From an uncultured Oscillospiraceae bacterium (lineage in GTDB: Bacteria > Bacillota > Clostridia > Oscillospirales > Oscillospiraceae): a DNA stretch of 64,000 bases. The DNA lies in assembly GCA_910587255.1 (NCBI GenBank), contig CAJUKT010000060.1:62001-126000 (forward strand), given 5' to 3'. How positions within the stretch are numbered: position 1 is the first letter of the stretch; every line of letters begins with the position of its first letter. The notes beneath the pieces are model-generated. The model did no database searches and was not told the DNA's origin. It saw only the letters and a program-made list of their open reading frames with translations. This document shows, in pieces, positions 43,860 to 52,090 of this stretch. A program made the position numbers and the translations under genes.

Positions 43860-46532
43860 ATGGGTATGATCGGCACCTTTGACGCCTTCACCACCGCCCG
43901 CCTGGGTATCTATGCCGCCCAGCACGGACTGCGGGTGACCGGCAACAACATTTCCAACATCAACACCGCGGGCTACACCCGCCAGCGCATCGACCAGGTG
44001 AGCCTGAAAACCGGCGCCAGCGACATGTACCGCTCCACCTATGACAACCACGTGGGTAACGGCGCGCTGGTCACCGGCATCAACCAGATCCGGGACCCCT
44101 ATCTGGATATCCGCTACCGCAACACCTCCTCCGACGTGGGCTTTTACGACACCATGCTGGGCGGCCTTCAGCAGATCGCCTCCATCCTGGATGAGGTGGG
44201 CAAGGGCGAAAACGGCGGCGACGGCCTGCTGTATGCCGAGCTGATGAAGCTGTCCACAGCCCTGCGTCAGCTGGAGAGCGACCCCAACAAGGATAACGAC
44301 AATCTGACCCGGGCCTCTGCCGAGGCGCTGGCCAGCCTGTTTCGGACCTACGCCGACAAGCTGGATACCCTGAAAAAAAACACCCTGGAGGGTTTTGAAA
44401 AGGATATCAGCTCCGTTAATGAAATCCTCACCAACATTCGCAATCTGAACGAGTCCATCCGGGACAATGAGCTTCAAGGCGACAACGCATTGGAGCTGCG
44501 GGACGAGCGCAACCGCCAGATTGACGCGCTGTCCGAGTATATGCACATCCGCGTGGAGTACAGCATGGAGGACGCAGGCGCGGGCAAGCAGGTGGAAAAG
44601 CTCACCATCCGCCTGGGCAATTCCAACCCGGACCCCACCGTCACCACCGACAGCTCGGTGCTCATCGACGGCCTGTTCGGCACCCAGGTTTCCGTGAAGA
44701 TGGTGCCCAAGGCCAACCCCGACTACGATGCCAAAGATCCCAACAGCTTCCAGTACCTGAAGCCGGACAATACCGGCACCAACAACCCCGATGAGGCTGA
44801 GCAGGTGTACGATGAGAACTACATCCTCCAGCTGGGCAAGCTGGTTGACCGGCGCGGCAAGGAGTGGGAGGGCAGAACCTCCGCCTATAAGGAGCTCACG
44901 CAGGCAGAGCTTCTCCAGCCTCCCTATAACATGGTTTTGGGCGAGAAGGCTGTTTTCAAGTTTAACGTCGGTGCCGCCGCTGGCTGGAATGAGGGCGATG
45001 TGATCCAGATTGGCGGAAAGGACGTCACCATCGGCGCAAACGGCGATATTACCCTTGCCGACATGAACGATCCCACAAAGCTGGCTGCCTTGGTTGCCAA
45101 AAACCTGAACGGCACCGTTCCCGGCTATACCATTACCGCCGATGGCGGCACTCTGGTTTATACCGCCACAAAGACCGGCTTGGTGGACGCAGCCAACAAA
45201 CCCGTCGGCCCCACCTTCAACCCCGGCACCGGCGCCGGCACCATCGATTTCACTGACGGCGCTGAATTTTTCGGCGTAACCGGCAAGGCCCCCACGCTCC
45301 CCGCTCCAACTACCACCAATAACCCCGATGGCACGCAAACCATCGTCAGCTACATCCAGAGCGTCGGCAAATACTATGAGGTCACCACCCAGGTGGAGCA
45401 CACCGACGAAGTCACCCTGGACGACAACGACCTCCACGGCTCCCTTCAGGCCACCCGGGAGCTGCTCACCGAGGCCGGTTCCTTCGCCACCCAGGACACC
45501 GTGGCCAATGTGGACGAGAACGCCGGAATCAAGCGGGGTATCCCCTTTTACCAGAAGTCCCTGGATCTGTTGGCGCAGAAGCTCGCCACCGAGTATAACA
45601 AGCTCAACGAGGGCGTCATGCTGGATCAGGACGGCAATGAGGTGGAGTCCATCACCGGCACCATCGAGTTTTTGAAGTCCCTGGGCGTGACCTTCCACGA
45701 GGCGGGCAACTCCAAGGGCGGGTTTGGCGACGGCTATTATGTCAACGCGGATGGGATTTTTGTGGGCACAACCGAGCATCCTGTCTGCGTGCTTGACCAA
45801 GCGCAGCTGAGCGTGAACGACACGGTCCAGGAGGCGGCCAAAAAAATCCGTGACAGCGGAGCCGATCCCACGTTTGCCAATGGCATCGACATTGACGACC
45901 CGGCCAATGAAGCCCAGCTGGCCGGCCTTTTGAAGGACTTTATGAAGGCCCATGGCGTCAATTCCGACAATGCGGAGAAGGAAACGGTCACCCTGACCAA
46001 GCCCATCAAAATGGGCGGGCCGCTGTTCAGCAACCGCAACGACGGAGACGACACCACCGGCATCACTGCCTCCAACATTTCCGTCTCCCACAGCTGGTCC
46101 ACCGGCGACGTGCGCATTGTGCCCAAGTTCGAGGTGCTCTTTAACGGCGAGGTGACGGACTCCACCCAGAACGTGAACGTCGGCCACATGCTGGCCCTGA
46201 TTGAAAAGTCCCTGGTGTATAATCCCCAGGACCTAGTCCCCACCGCAGTGGGCACCAAGCTGTTTCAGGGTTCCTTTAACGACATGCTCAGCGACTCGGT
46301 CACCACCCTGGGCAATGACCAGCGGATACAGACCTCTAAGCTGAATACCACCTATACCTCCCTGATCGACCTGGATACCAGCCGGGAGGGCGTGTCCGGC
46401 GTGGACCTCAACGACGAGACCATGAATATGATGCAGTACCAGAAGGCGTACTCCGCCGCCTGCCGTCTGATGACCGCCATCGACGAGGCGATTGACCGCC
46501 TGATCAATAACACCGGCATTGCCGGACGCTGA
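43860..46532 (+). CDS. flgK: FlgK hook-filament junction protein 1 (enlarged)
   Basis: The protein has 890 residues, well above the usual 500-650. The N-terminal flagellar rod/hook motif (LGIYAAQHGLRVTGNNISNI) and the C-terminal motif (MNMMQYQKAYSAACRLMTAI) are intact, so export and assembly surfaces are kept. The extra length lies in the middle (about 300-650), where surface-exposed domains occur (VTIGANGDITLADMNDPTKL, GAEFFGVTGKAP). That part looks slightly more AT-rich than the ends. It joins the hook to the filament with FlgL. Confidence 0.92.
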   Translation: MGMIGTFDAFTTARLGIYAAQHGLRVTGNNISNINTAGYTRQRIDQVSLKTGASDMYRSTYDNHVGNGALVTGINQIRDPYLDIRYRNTSSDVGFYDTMLGGLQQIASILDEVGKGENGGDGLLYAELMKLSTALRQLESDPNKDNDNLTRASAEALASLFRTYADKLDTLKKNTLEGFEKDISSVNEILTNIRNLNESIRDNELQGDNALELRDERNRQIDALSEYMHIRVEYSMEDAGAGKQVEKLTIRLGNSNPDPTVTTDSSVLIDGLFGTQVSVKMVPKANPDYDAKDPNSFQYLKPDNTGTNNPDEAEQVYDENYILQLGKLVDRRGKEWEGRTSAYKELTQAELLQPPYNMVLGEKAVFKFNVGAAAGWNEGDVIQIGGKDVTIGANGDITLADMNDPTKLAALVAKNLNGTVPGYTITADGGTLVYTATKTGLVDAANKPVGPTFNPGTGAGTIDFTDGAEFFGVTGKAPTLPAPTTTNNPDGTQTIVSYIQSVGKYYEVTTQVEHTDEVTLDDNDLHGSLQATRELLTEAGSFATQDTVANVDENAGIKRGIPFYQKSLDLLAQKLATEYNKLNEGVMLDQDGNEVESITGTIEFLKSLGVTFHEAGNSKGGFGDGYYVNADGIFVGTTEHPVCVLDQAQLSVNDTVQEAAKKIRDSGADPTFANGIDIDDPANEAQLAGLLKDFMKAHGVNSDNAEKETVTLTKPIKMGGPLFSNRNDGDDTTGITASNISVSHSWSTGDVRIVPKFEVLFNGEVTDSTQNVNVGHMLALIEKSLVYNPQDLVPTAVGTKLFQGSFNDMLSDSVTTLGNDQRIQTSKLNTTYTSLIDLDTSREGVSGVDLNDETMNMMQYQKAYSAACRLMTAIDEAIDRLINNTGIAGR

Positions 46533-46552
46533 CGCAAGGAGGTATTCATAAT

Positions 46553-47881
46553 ATGATTCGAGCCACCACCGGCGGCGTTTTGAAAAGCTACCGCCGCAAC
46601 CTGATGAATTCCTTTATTGCCAGGAATAAAGCTCAGGACACCGTACTCACCCAGCGCAATTTCAACTCCTATGCCGAGGATCCTACCTCCGCCGCCCGGG
46701 CGTTCAAGCTGCGCAAGGCCCGCATGACCGTGCAGAGCCAGTATTCCGTGTGCACCGACACCCACAAGAAATTCCAGACCGGCTGGAGCAGCCTGGAGGG
46801 CATCAGCAAGCTCATCGACACCGAAACCGCCGAGCCCATGAAGACCCTTACGGGCACCACCCTGTCTATGCTCAATGACCCCACCGGCGACGCCCGGGAG
46901 CAGCTCACCAAGGTTCTGGACCAGATCTCCCAAACCATCGTCCAGAACCTGAACCAAAAGTACGGAGAGAACTTCATCTTCTCCGGCGCGGACGGCCACA
47001 ACGTCCCCTTTGAGATCAAGGATGACAAGCTGTACTACCGGGGCGTGCCCGTGGACGCCGCAGTACCCAATGTGGTAATGGACGGGGGTGCGCCCATGGG
47101 GATTGATCCCGCCACAGGGCTGGTGGACGCCAACGGCACCACCTATGTGAAGGACCCCGCCTCCTCCCTCGTTAAGAGGAGCACCTTTGACGCCATGGAC
47201 CCTGCGGACCAGCCCAAGATTTTGAAGCAGAACGCCAATCCCGGAGATCCCCAGCGCTTCAATGAGAACGGTGTGCCCGACCCCAACGGCGAATATTACC
47301 TCAACCTGGATCAGGCCGAGACCATGACGAAGGAGGAATATGAAACCGCCGTCAGCGACGCCGAAAAGCTCAAGTACCTGATGAACGAAAAGCAGTTCGT
47401 GGATATCGGCCTGGGCTTCCAGGAAAACGAAAACGGCCAGCTGATTGAGTCCAGCGCCTATAACGCCGCCCTCAACGGCCTGACCTTCATTGGCTACGGT
47501 CTGGACGCCGACGGCGACCCCAAGAACATCTACTCCCTGGTACAGAAGATGAAGGAGATCAGCTCGCGGGTGAAGGACGGCGAGAAGTGGACCGATGAGG
47601 ATTATGACGAATTTGACGGCCTGGTGAAGAAGCTGGAACGGGCCTCCTCTGAGTTCAAGACGGAGTTCACCAATATGTCCGCGGGCACGCAAAAGCTGGA
47701 AAACAATGTGGAGCTGCTGGAGGACAACTTCTATAACCTCCAGGAGCAGTATGCCGACATTGAGGACGTGGACATGGCCGACGCCCTCACCTCCTTCGTC
47801 TGGGCTCAGTACTGCTATAACGCCGCGCTGAAGGTTGGCAACAGCGTACTGTCCGAGAGTCTGATGGACTATCTGAAATAA
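46553..47881 (+). CDS. flgL: FlgL hook-filament junction protein 3
   Basis: A 442-residue protein; FlgL is commonly about 300, so this one is also enlarged. The flagellin-like N-terminus (RATTGGVLKSYRRNLMNSF) and C-terminus (ADIEDVDMADALTSFVWAQY) are present. It follows flgK by 20 bases with AAGGAGG upstream. A central insert carries DPNGEYYLNLDQAETMTKE. Confidence 0.9.
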   Translation: MIRATTGGVLKSYRRNLMNSFIARNKAQDTVLTQRNFNSYAEDPTSAARAFKLRKARMTVQSQYSVCTDTHKKFQTGWSSLEGISKLIDTETAEPMKTLTGTTLSMLNDPTGDAREQLTKVLDQISQTIVQNLNQKYGENFIFSGADGHNVPFEIKDDKLYYRGVPVDAAVPNVVMDGGAPMGIDPATGLVDANGTTYVKDPASSLVKRSTFDAMDPADQPKILKQNANPGDPQRFNENGVPDPNGEYYLNLDQAETMTKEEYETAVSDAEKLKYLMNEKQFVDIGLGFQENENGQLIESSAYNAALNGLTFIGYGLDADGDPKNIYSLVQKMKEISSRVKDGEKWTDEDYDEFDGLVKKLERASSEFKTEFTNMSAGTQKLENNVELLEDNFYNLQEQYADIEDVDMADALTSFVWAQYCYNAALKVGNSVLSESLMDYLK

Positions 47882-47928
47882 CGCATCTGCGTTTTAGTTG
47901 TTCATAGAGAGGAGCGGAAAATGAGATT

Positions 47929-48537
47929 ATGTATCCCCTGATTGAAATCAAAACTGTCCCCATTGAGATCGAGATGAAGGTGTCCCACGCCAAGCTGGAG
48001 TATACCCGCGGGACCGCCGATCTGGAGATCTCACGCGGGGAGGGCGGCCTGAGCATTAAGAGCCGGCCCATCAAGCTGAACATCGACACGTTCGAGGCCC
48101 GCAACTCTGTAGTCCCCACCGCCATGCGCTCTATGGAGCAGTACGCCCAGCAGGGCCAACAGGCATCCTACACCGCCACTGCTACCTACGCCCAGCAGGG
48201 CCAGATGCTTTTGGATGCGAAAATCGGACAGGACATGATCACACAGTTTGCGGCCGACGCCACCATGAAGAACTACAAGCCTAATGTGGGCCTGGAGTTT
48301 CTTCCTTCCGTCCCGCCTGAGATCACCTGGGACCCCGGTGAGATGCACATCCGCTACGAGATGGATAAGCTGAATTTTGACTGGCGGATGAACGAGCCCC
48401 AGTTTGAGTTCACCCCCGGCGACATTGAACTGACCGTCAAACAGCGGCCCGATGTGGTCATCAAGTACGTGGGCGGCCCCATCTACGTGCCCCCGTCCTC
48501 CGACCCCAATTATACGCCCGTGGACGTGGAGGCATAA
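47929..48537 (+). CDS. DUF6470-family protein (YviE-like)
   Basis: A 202-residue protein in the place of Bacillus yviE, between flgL and fliW. It has a strand-rich N-terminus (IEMKVSHAKLEYTRG, ISRGEGGLSIKS), a helical Gln/Ala-rich middle, and a C-terminal set of short beta repeats (FTPGDIELTVKQRPDVVIKY). Its function is unknown, but the gene is conserved in flagellar operons of Firmicutes. The ribosome site GGAG is rather far (14 bases) from the ATG. Confidence 0.85.
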   Translation: MYPLIEIKTVPIEIEMKVSHAKLEYTRGTADLEISRGEGGLSIKSRPIKLNIDTFEARNSVVPTAMRSMEQYAQQGQQASYTATATYAQQGQMLLDAKIGQDMITQFAADATMKNYKPNVGLEFLPSVPPEITWDPGEMHIRYEMDKLNFDWRMNEPQFEFTPGDIELTVKQRPDVVIKYVGGPIYVPPSSDPNYTPVDVEA

Positions 48538-48570
48538 GCCCCTTCCCCGTCCGCCCCGCGCCTGCCGCGC

Positions 48571-49035
48571 ATGGAGGTTTTTGTGAAGCTGCATACCAAA
48601 TATTTTGGCGAGATTGAATACCTGGAGGAGGATCTCCTCCATTTCACCGCCGGCCCCTTCGGCTTTGAGGAGGAGCGGGAGTTTCTCCTCCTCCCCTTCG
48701 AGGGCAGCGCCGGTACCCTGCTGTGCTTCCAGAGCACCCGCACCCCCGCCCTGGCCTTTGTGGCCATGGATCCCTTTGCCCTTCTGCCGGAATATGCCCC
48801 CGTCCTCCAACCCCAGGAGCTGGAGGAGCTGGGCGTGTCCGACAGCCAGGAGCTGGGCTTCTATGTGTTGTGCGTGGTGAAGAAGCCCGTGTCCGACAGC
48901 ACCGTCAACCTGAAATGCCCCGTGGCCATCAATCCGGACACCCGGGCCGCCCGGCAGGTCATTTTGGAGTCGGACGTTTATGAGATGCGCCATTCCCTGG
49001 CCCAATTCAGCACAGAGGAGGGCGCGCCATGCTGA
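48571..49035 (+). CDS. fliW: FliW flagellar assembly factor
   Basis: A 154-residue beta-barrel protein (TKYFGEIEYLEEDLLHFTAG, FGFEEEREFLLLPF, CPVAINPDTRAARQVIL). FliW binds CsrA and flagellin in a partner switch: free flagellin takes FliW away and lets CsrA block hag translation. Its last seven bases overlap csrA, which fixes the ratio of the two proteins. Confidence 0.93.
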   Translation: MEVFVKLHTKYFGEIEYLEEDLLHFTAGPFGFEEEREFLLLPFEGSAGTLLCFQSTRTPALAFVAMDPFALLPEYAPVLQPQELEELGVSDSQELGFYVLCVVKKPVSDSTVNLKCPVAINPDTRAARQVILESDVYEMRHSLAQFSTEEGAPC

Positions 49036-49337
49036 TCCTGCAACGCAAAGCCGGCGAGTCCCTGGTCATCGGCGAGGATATCACCATCCGGGTGGTCTCG
49101 GTGGACGGGACGCGGGTGCGTCTGGCCATCGCCGCTCCCGAGGATGTCCCCATCCTGCGCAGCGAGCTGGTTATTGCCACCGCCGCCAACCGGGATTCCG
49201 CCATGGAGGAGGGAACCCCCGCCGATCTCCTGGACCTGCTGGGCGGCGTGCTGGACCATAGGCGGGAGGCCCCCGGTGTTCCCCCCGTCAAAAAACCCGC
49301 ACAAACCCCGGTTCCACCGGAGGGAAAGGAGGACTGA
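49029..49337 (+). CDS. csrA: CsrA translational regulator with C-terminal extension
   Basis: A 102-residue protein. The first 60 are canonical CsrA (MLILQRKAGESLVIGEDITI, then VRLAIAAPEDVPILRSEL), with the RNA-contacting LILQRK strand intact. Most CsrA proteins are 60-75 residues. This one has about 40 extra residues rich in Pro and charged residues (VPPVKKPAQTPVPPEGKED). In Firmicutes FliW acts on the C-terminal part of CsrA, so the tail may change that contact. Overlap with fliW implies coupled translation. Confidence 0.93.
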   Translation: MLILQRKAGESLVIGEDITIRVVSVDGTRVRLAIAAPEDVPILRSELVIATAANRDSAMEEGTPADLLDLLGGVLDHRREAPGVPPVKKPAQTPVPPEGKED

Positions 49338-49340
49338 CCT

Positions 49341-49523
49341 ATGATGGAGTCCATCGCCAGCATGGCCATGGGCATGAGCGCGGCTTCCTTCGCCACCAAC
49401 TACTCCATGGCCGTCACCAAAAAGATGATGGATACCCAGGAGCTGGCTGGCCAGGAGCTGATGAAAATGCTTGAGGCCGTCCCTGCCCCCGCCAAAGGAC
49501 AGTACATTGACGTGTACGCCTGA
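49341..49523 (+). CDS. YjfB-family putative motility protein
   Basis: A 60-residue protein (SIASMAMGMSAASFATNYSM, then VTKKMMDTQELAGQELM). It is one helix-rich domain of the YjfB family found in flagellated Firmicutes; its function is unknown. It starts three bases after the csrA stop, in the position where Bacillus has hag. AAAGGAGG lies inside the last csrA codons. A terminator follows. Confidence 0.85.
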   Translation: MMESIASMAMGMSAASFATNYSMAVTKKMMDTQELAGQELMKMLEAVPAPAKGQYIDVYA

Positions 49524-49528
49524 ACCCG

Positions 49529-49556
49529 AAAAGCCGGCCTGCGGGCCGGCTTTTTT
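49529..49556 (+). terminator. Intrinsic terminator of the flgM-yjfB operon
   Basis: A perfect 11-bp stem (AAAAGCCGGCC / GGCCGGCTTTT) with a TGCG loop and a T6 run. Confidence 0.9.
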
Positions 49557-49630
49557 ATGTTCATGATGTGGTTAAGCGCCCTGCCGCATGGTTATAATGG
49601 CAGAAAACGCTGTGCTGCGGAGGCTGTTCC

Positions 49631-50932
49631 ATGGACTTTTCCCAATTTTGTGCCCACCTCTCCCATCAGCCCGCCCTGCTGCAAAAGCGGGTGGATGCCT
49701 GCGCCGGCCTGGGGCGGAGCTATGAATTCTCTCCCTGCCGCATGCCGCCTGGCTGCCGCCCTGGGCAGACGGGGCTGGGCTTCTGGCGGGATGGGACGGA
49801 CTACCTGCTCTATTTCCGCCCCGCTGTGGACTATTCCGGCGATGACCCACGCCTGCGCCGCTTTTTTTCCCAGGGCAGCTTGCAGCGCTTCCCCGGCTTC
49901 CAGCCCATGGCGGACTGTCTCCAGGCGCTGGGCAGCGCCGCCGCCATGCCCCCCTCCTTTCAGACGCTGAACCAATACCTCCAGCGCCGGGTGCTGGGCC
50001 AGGAGCGGGCGGTGATGGCCGCCGCCTTCAAGCTGTGGGCCCACGCCTGCAAGCGGGAGCCTCTGCGCCCTCTCTCCCTCATCCTTTACGGCCCCACCGG
50101 GGTGGGTAAGTCGGAGCTGGGCAAGGCCATCGCCCCGGCCCTCAACCACTGTACAGAGGAGGGGCGCTACCGTCTTGTATGGACGGAGCTGAACACCTTC
50201 ACCCAGGCCCACTCCACTTACCGCCTCACCGGCGCGCCTCCCGGCTATGTGGGTTACGATGATCCGCCGGTGCTGGAGGCGGTGCGCCGCTGCCCCCATA
50301 CCGTATTCATGTTTGACGAGCTGGACAAAGCCCACCCTGAAGTCCTCAAGGTATTTATGTCCATTCTGGACGAGGGACGCTGCACCGCCCGGCAGGAGGA
50401 CAGCCAGGGCAGCCGGGAGCTGGACTTCCGCCGCTGTATCTTTCTGTTCACCACTAACACCGACCTGTCCGGGGCGCGGAGGCTGGGTTTTGCCCCGGCC
50501 CAGCCTCCCCCTGCCGGTTCGGGCCCAGCGGCCTCCCTCACCGGCGGCCCCGCTGACCTGGCCCGGCAGCTGTTCCAATCCGATGAAACCGCCCGGCAGG
50601 CACTGGCCCGCTCCGGCGTCCTCCGGGAGATCACCGGCCGGTTCAGCGGCCTGGTGGGCTTTCAGCCCCTGGACGAGCCCGCCCGCGTGGCCATCACCGC
50701 CAAACAGATCACCGCCCTGGCCCGGGAATACGGCCTGAACGTGGTGCAAACCGCCCCCCAACTGGCCCGGGCCCTCACCCCGCGCCAGGCTGTCTCCCCC
50801 CGATCCTCTGTGCCCATGCTGGAGGGCGTGCTCTCCCCCGTCTTTCTCGCCTGCCCCCCCTCCGCCCGGGAACAGGCCCTCTGCCTGTCCGGCAGCGTAG
50901 AGCACATGTATCTCGCCCCCGTCCAGACATAA
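49631..50932 (+). CDS. Orphan ClpB/ClpC D2-like AAA+ ATPase with novel N-terminal domain
   Basis: A 433-residue protein with a single AAA+ module of the Clp/Hsp100 second-ring type. Walker A GPTGVGKS is at 154-161, the pore loop GAPPGYVGYD at 201-210, Walker B VFMFDELDKAH from 225, sensor 1 in FLFTTN (N276), and ITGRFSGLVGFQPLD is like the arginine-finger region. The first ring, the M-domain and the Clp N-domain are missing. Instead there are about 115 residues I do not recognise (FWRDGTDYLLYFRPAVDYSG). The pore loop predicts threading of a protein substrate. It stands alone between two terminators beside motility genes, so the substrate may be an envelope or flagellar protein; that is a guess. 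Confidence 0.85.
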   Translation: MDFSQFCAHLSHQPALLQKRVDACAGLGRSYEFSPCRMPPGCRPGQTGLGFWRDGTDYLLYFRPAVDYSGDDPRLRRFFSQGSLQRFPGFQPMADCLQALGSAAAMPPSFQTLNQYLQRRVLGQERAVMAAAFKLWAHACKREPLRPLSLILYGPTGVGKSELGKAIAPALNHCTEEGRYRLVWTELNTFTQAHSTYRLTGAPPGYVGYDDPPVLEAVRRCPHTVFMFDELDKAHPEVLKVFMSILDEGRCTARQEDSQGSRELDFRRCIFLFTTNTDLSGARRLGFAPAQPPPAGSGPAASLTGGPADLARQLFQSDETARQALARSGVLREITGRFSGLVGFQPLDEPARVAITAKQITALAREYGLNVVQTAPQLARALTPRQAVSPRSSVPMLEGVLSPVFLACPPSAREQALCLSGSVEHMYLAPVQT

Positions 50933-50968
50933 AAAACCGCTGAGAGGGCATACCCTCTCAGCGGTTTT
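50933..50968. terminator. Bidirectional intrinsic terminator
   Basis: A perfect 16-bp stem (AAAACCGCTGAGAGGG / CCCTCTCAGCGGTTTT) with a CATA loop. It sits between the convergent AAA+ gene and the membrane-protein gene. Confidence 0.9.
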
Positions 50969-50973
50969 CGCCG

Positions 50974-52062
50974 TTATTTCAAAATTATGATCTCGTCAGT
51001 GCTGGGGTCCTGGCGGTACAGGTGCTGCCCATCCGTACTCACCAGATAGCCGCCCATAAAGCGGTTGCTCCCGTCGGAGCCGTCGAAAACATTGACCCGG
51101 ATGCAGGCCACGTCATCCACCATCTCCACCCCGTCAATGGGGAACACCACGTATTGATCCATGGATTCTCCCGGCAGTCCCAGCTCCGCAGGGGTCATGC
51201 TGGAGATTCTGTCCTGGGCCCCCTGCTGGCTCACGGGGCGCTGGCCCACTCCGCCCGTGCTGTCGGGCGGCGGCGCAGTCACCTTGCCCAGCATCTCGTC
51301 CGCCGTAACCACGCACTGTCCGGGGGACCAGGTGATGCGCACCGTGATAACCATATCCGGCGTCTCATCCACCGGCTCCGCAGATTCCTCCGGCGGCGGG
51401 GACTGGGGCGCCTCCGAGCTCTCCGGCTGCCCGCTCTCCTCGCCCTCCGGCGCGGCGCTCTCTGGCGCAGCGCTCTCCGTAACCTCCGGCTCCGGCTTGG
51501 GCAGGTTCCGGGCCATCAGCACCATCCCTTCGGCGGTGGCGAAATCCGGCTGCTCCCGCTGGCGAACCAGCTCCTCATCTACCACATAATACCTGGGGTC
51601 CGCAGTCTTGAGCTGCTTCACATAGGTCTCCGCCGCCTTGCCCGCGTCCACCAAGTCGGTATAGGTATAGGTGATGGTTTTGGCCAGCACCGCCTGGGCG
51701 GCGAACTCGTCCGCTTCCAGCACCATGCCGGGAACCATTATATCGCCCACCGGCAGCTCCGTGGGCAGCACCGGCGGCTCCGGCTCCACCGAAACGGTGG
51801 CGTCCGGGTCCTTATCCGCGTTCCGCCCGGGCAGTACAAAGACAAAAATGATGACCGCCGCGGCGATGATGACCACAACCGGGATGAGCATCAGGATCGG
51901 GAGCTTTTTCTTCTTCTCCTGCTCCTGCTGTTCCTGGCCGGTCCCGTCCACCTGCTCCGGCTCGCCCTTGCCCTTTTTCAGCTTTTTCTCCTTGGGCGGC
52001 TTTTCCTTTTTGGGTTTTTTCTCCTTGGGCGCCTTGGGCGCCTTTGCTTTTCCTATCGGCAT
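50974..52062 (-). CDS. Single-pass membrane protein with Lys-rich cytoplasmic tail
   Basis: The protein has 362 residues. Residues 1-50 are almost all Lys, Pro, Glu and Gln. One membrane helix follows at about 54-76 (LPILMLIPVVVIIAAAVIIF). The outside part has an ordered region (VPGMVLEADEFAAQAVLAKT; DAGKAAETYVKQLK), a Pro/Glu/Ser-rich linker at about 200-235, and a final beta-rich domain (PDMVITVRITWSPGQCVVTA). There is no family I can name. It starts 28 bases after the FtsA-like gene on the same strand, so it is probably the membrane partner of that ATPase. Confidence 0.75.
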   Translation of the reverse strand: MPIGKAKAPKAPKEKKPKKEKPPKEKKLKKGKGEPEQVDGTGQEQQEQEKKKKLPILMLIPVVVIIAAAVIIFVFVLPGRNADKDPDATVSVEPEPPVLPTELPVGDIMVPGMVLEADEFAAQAVLAKTITYTYTDLVDAGKAAETYVKQLKTADPRYYVVDEELVRQREQPDFATAEGMVLMARNLPKPEPEVTESAAPESAAPEGEESGQPESSEAPQSPPPEESAEPVDETPDMVITVRITWSPGQCVVTADEMLGKVTAPPPDSTGGVGQRPVSQQGAQDRISSMTPAELGLPGESMDQYVVFPIDGVEMVDDVACIRVNVFDGSDGSNRFMGGYLVSTDGQHLYRQDPSTDEIIILK

Positions 52063-52090
52063 GGAAACAACACCTCTTGCGTCTATGCTG

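Noticed and set aside
43707..46187. Open frame on the minus strand opposite flgK
   Set aside because: Antisense to a clear FlgK with conserved ends, and without ribosome site.
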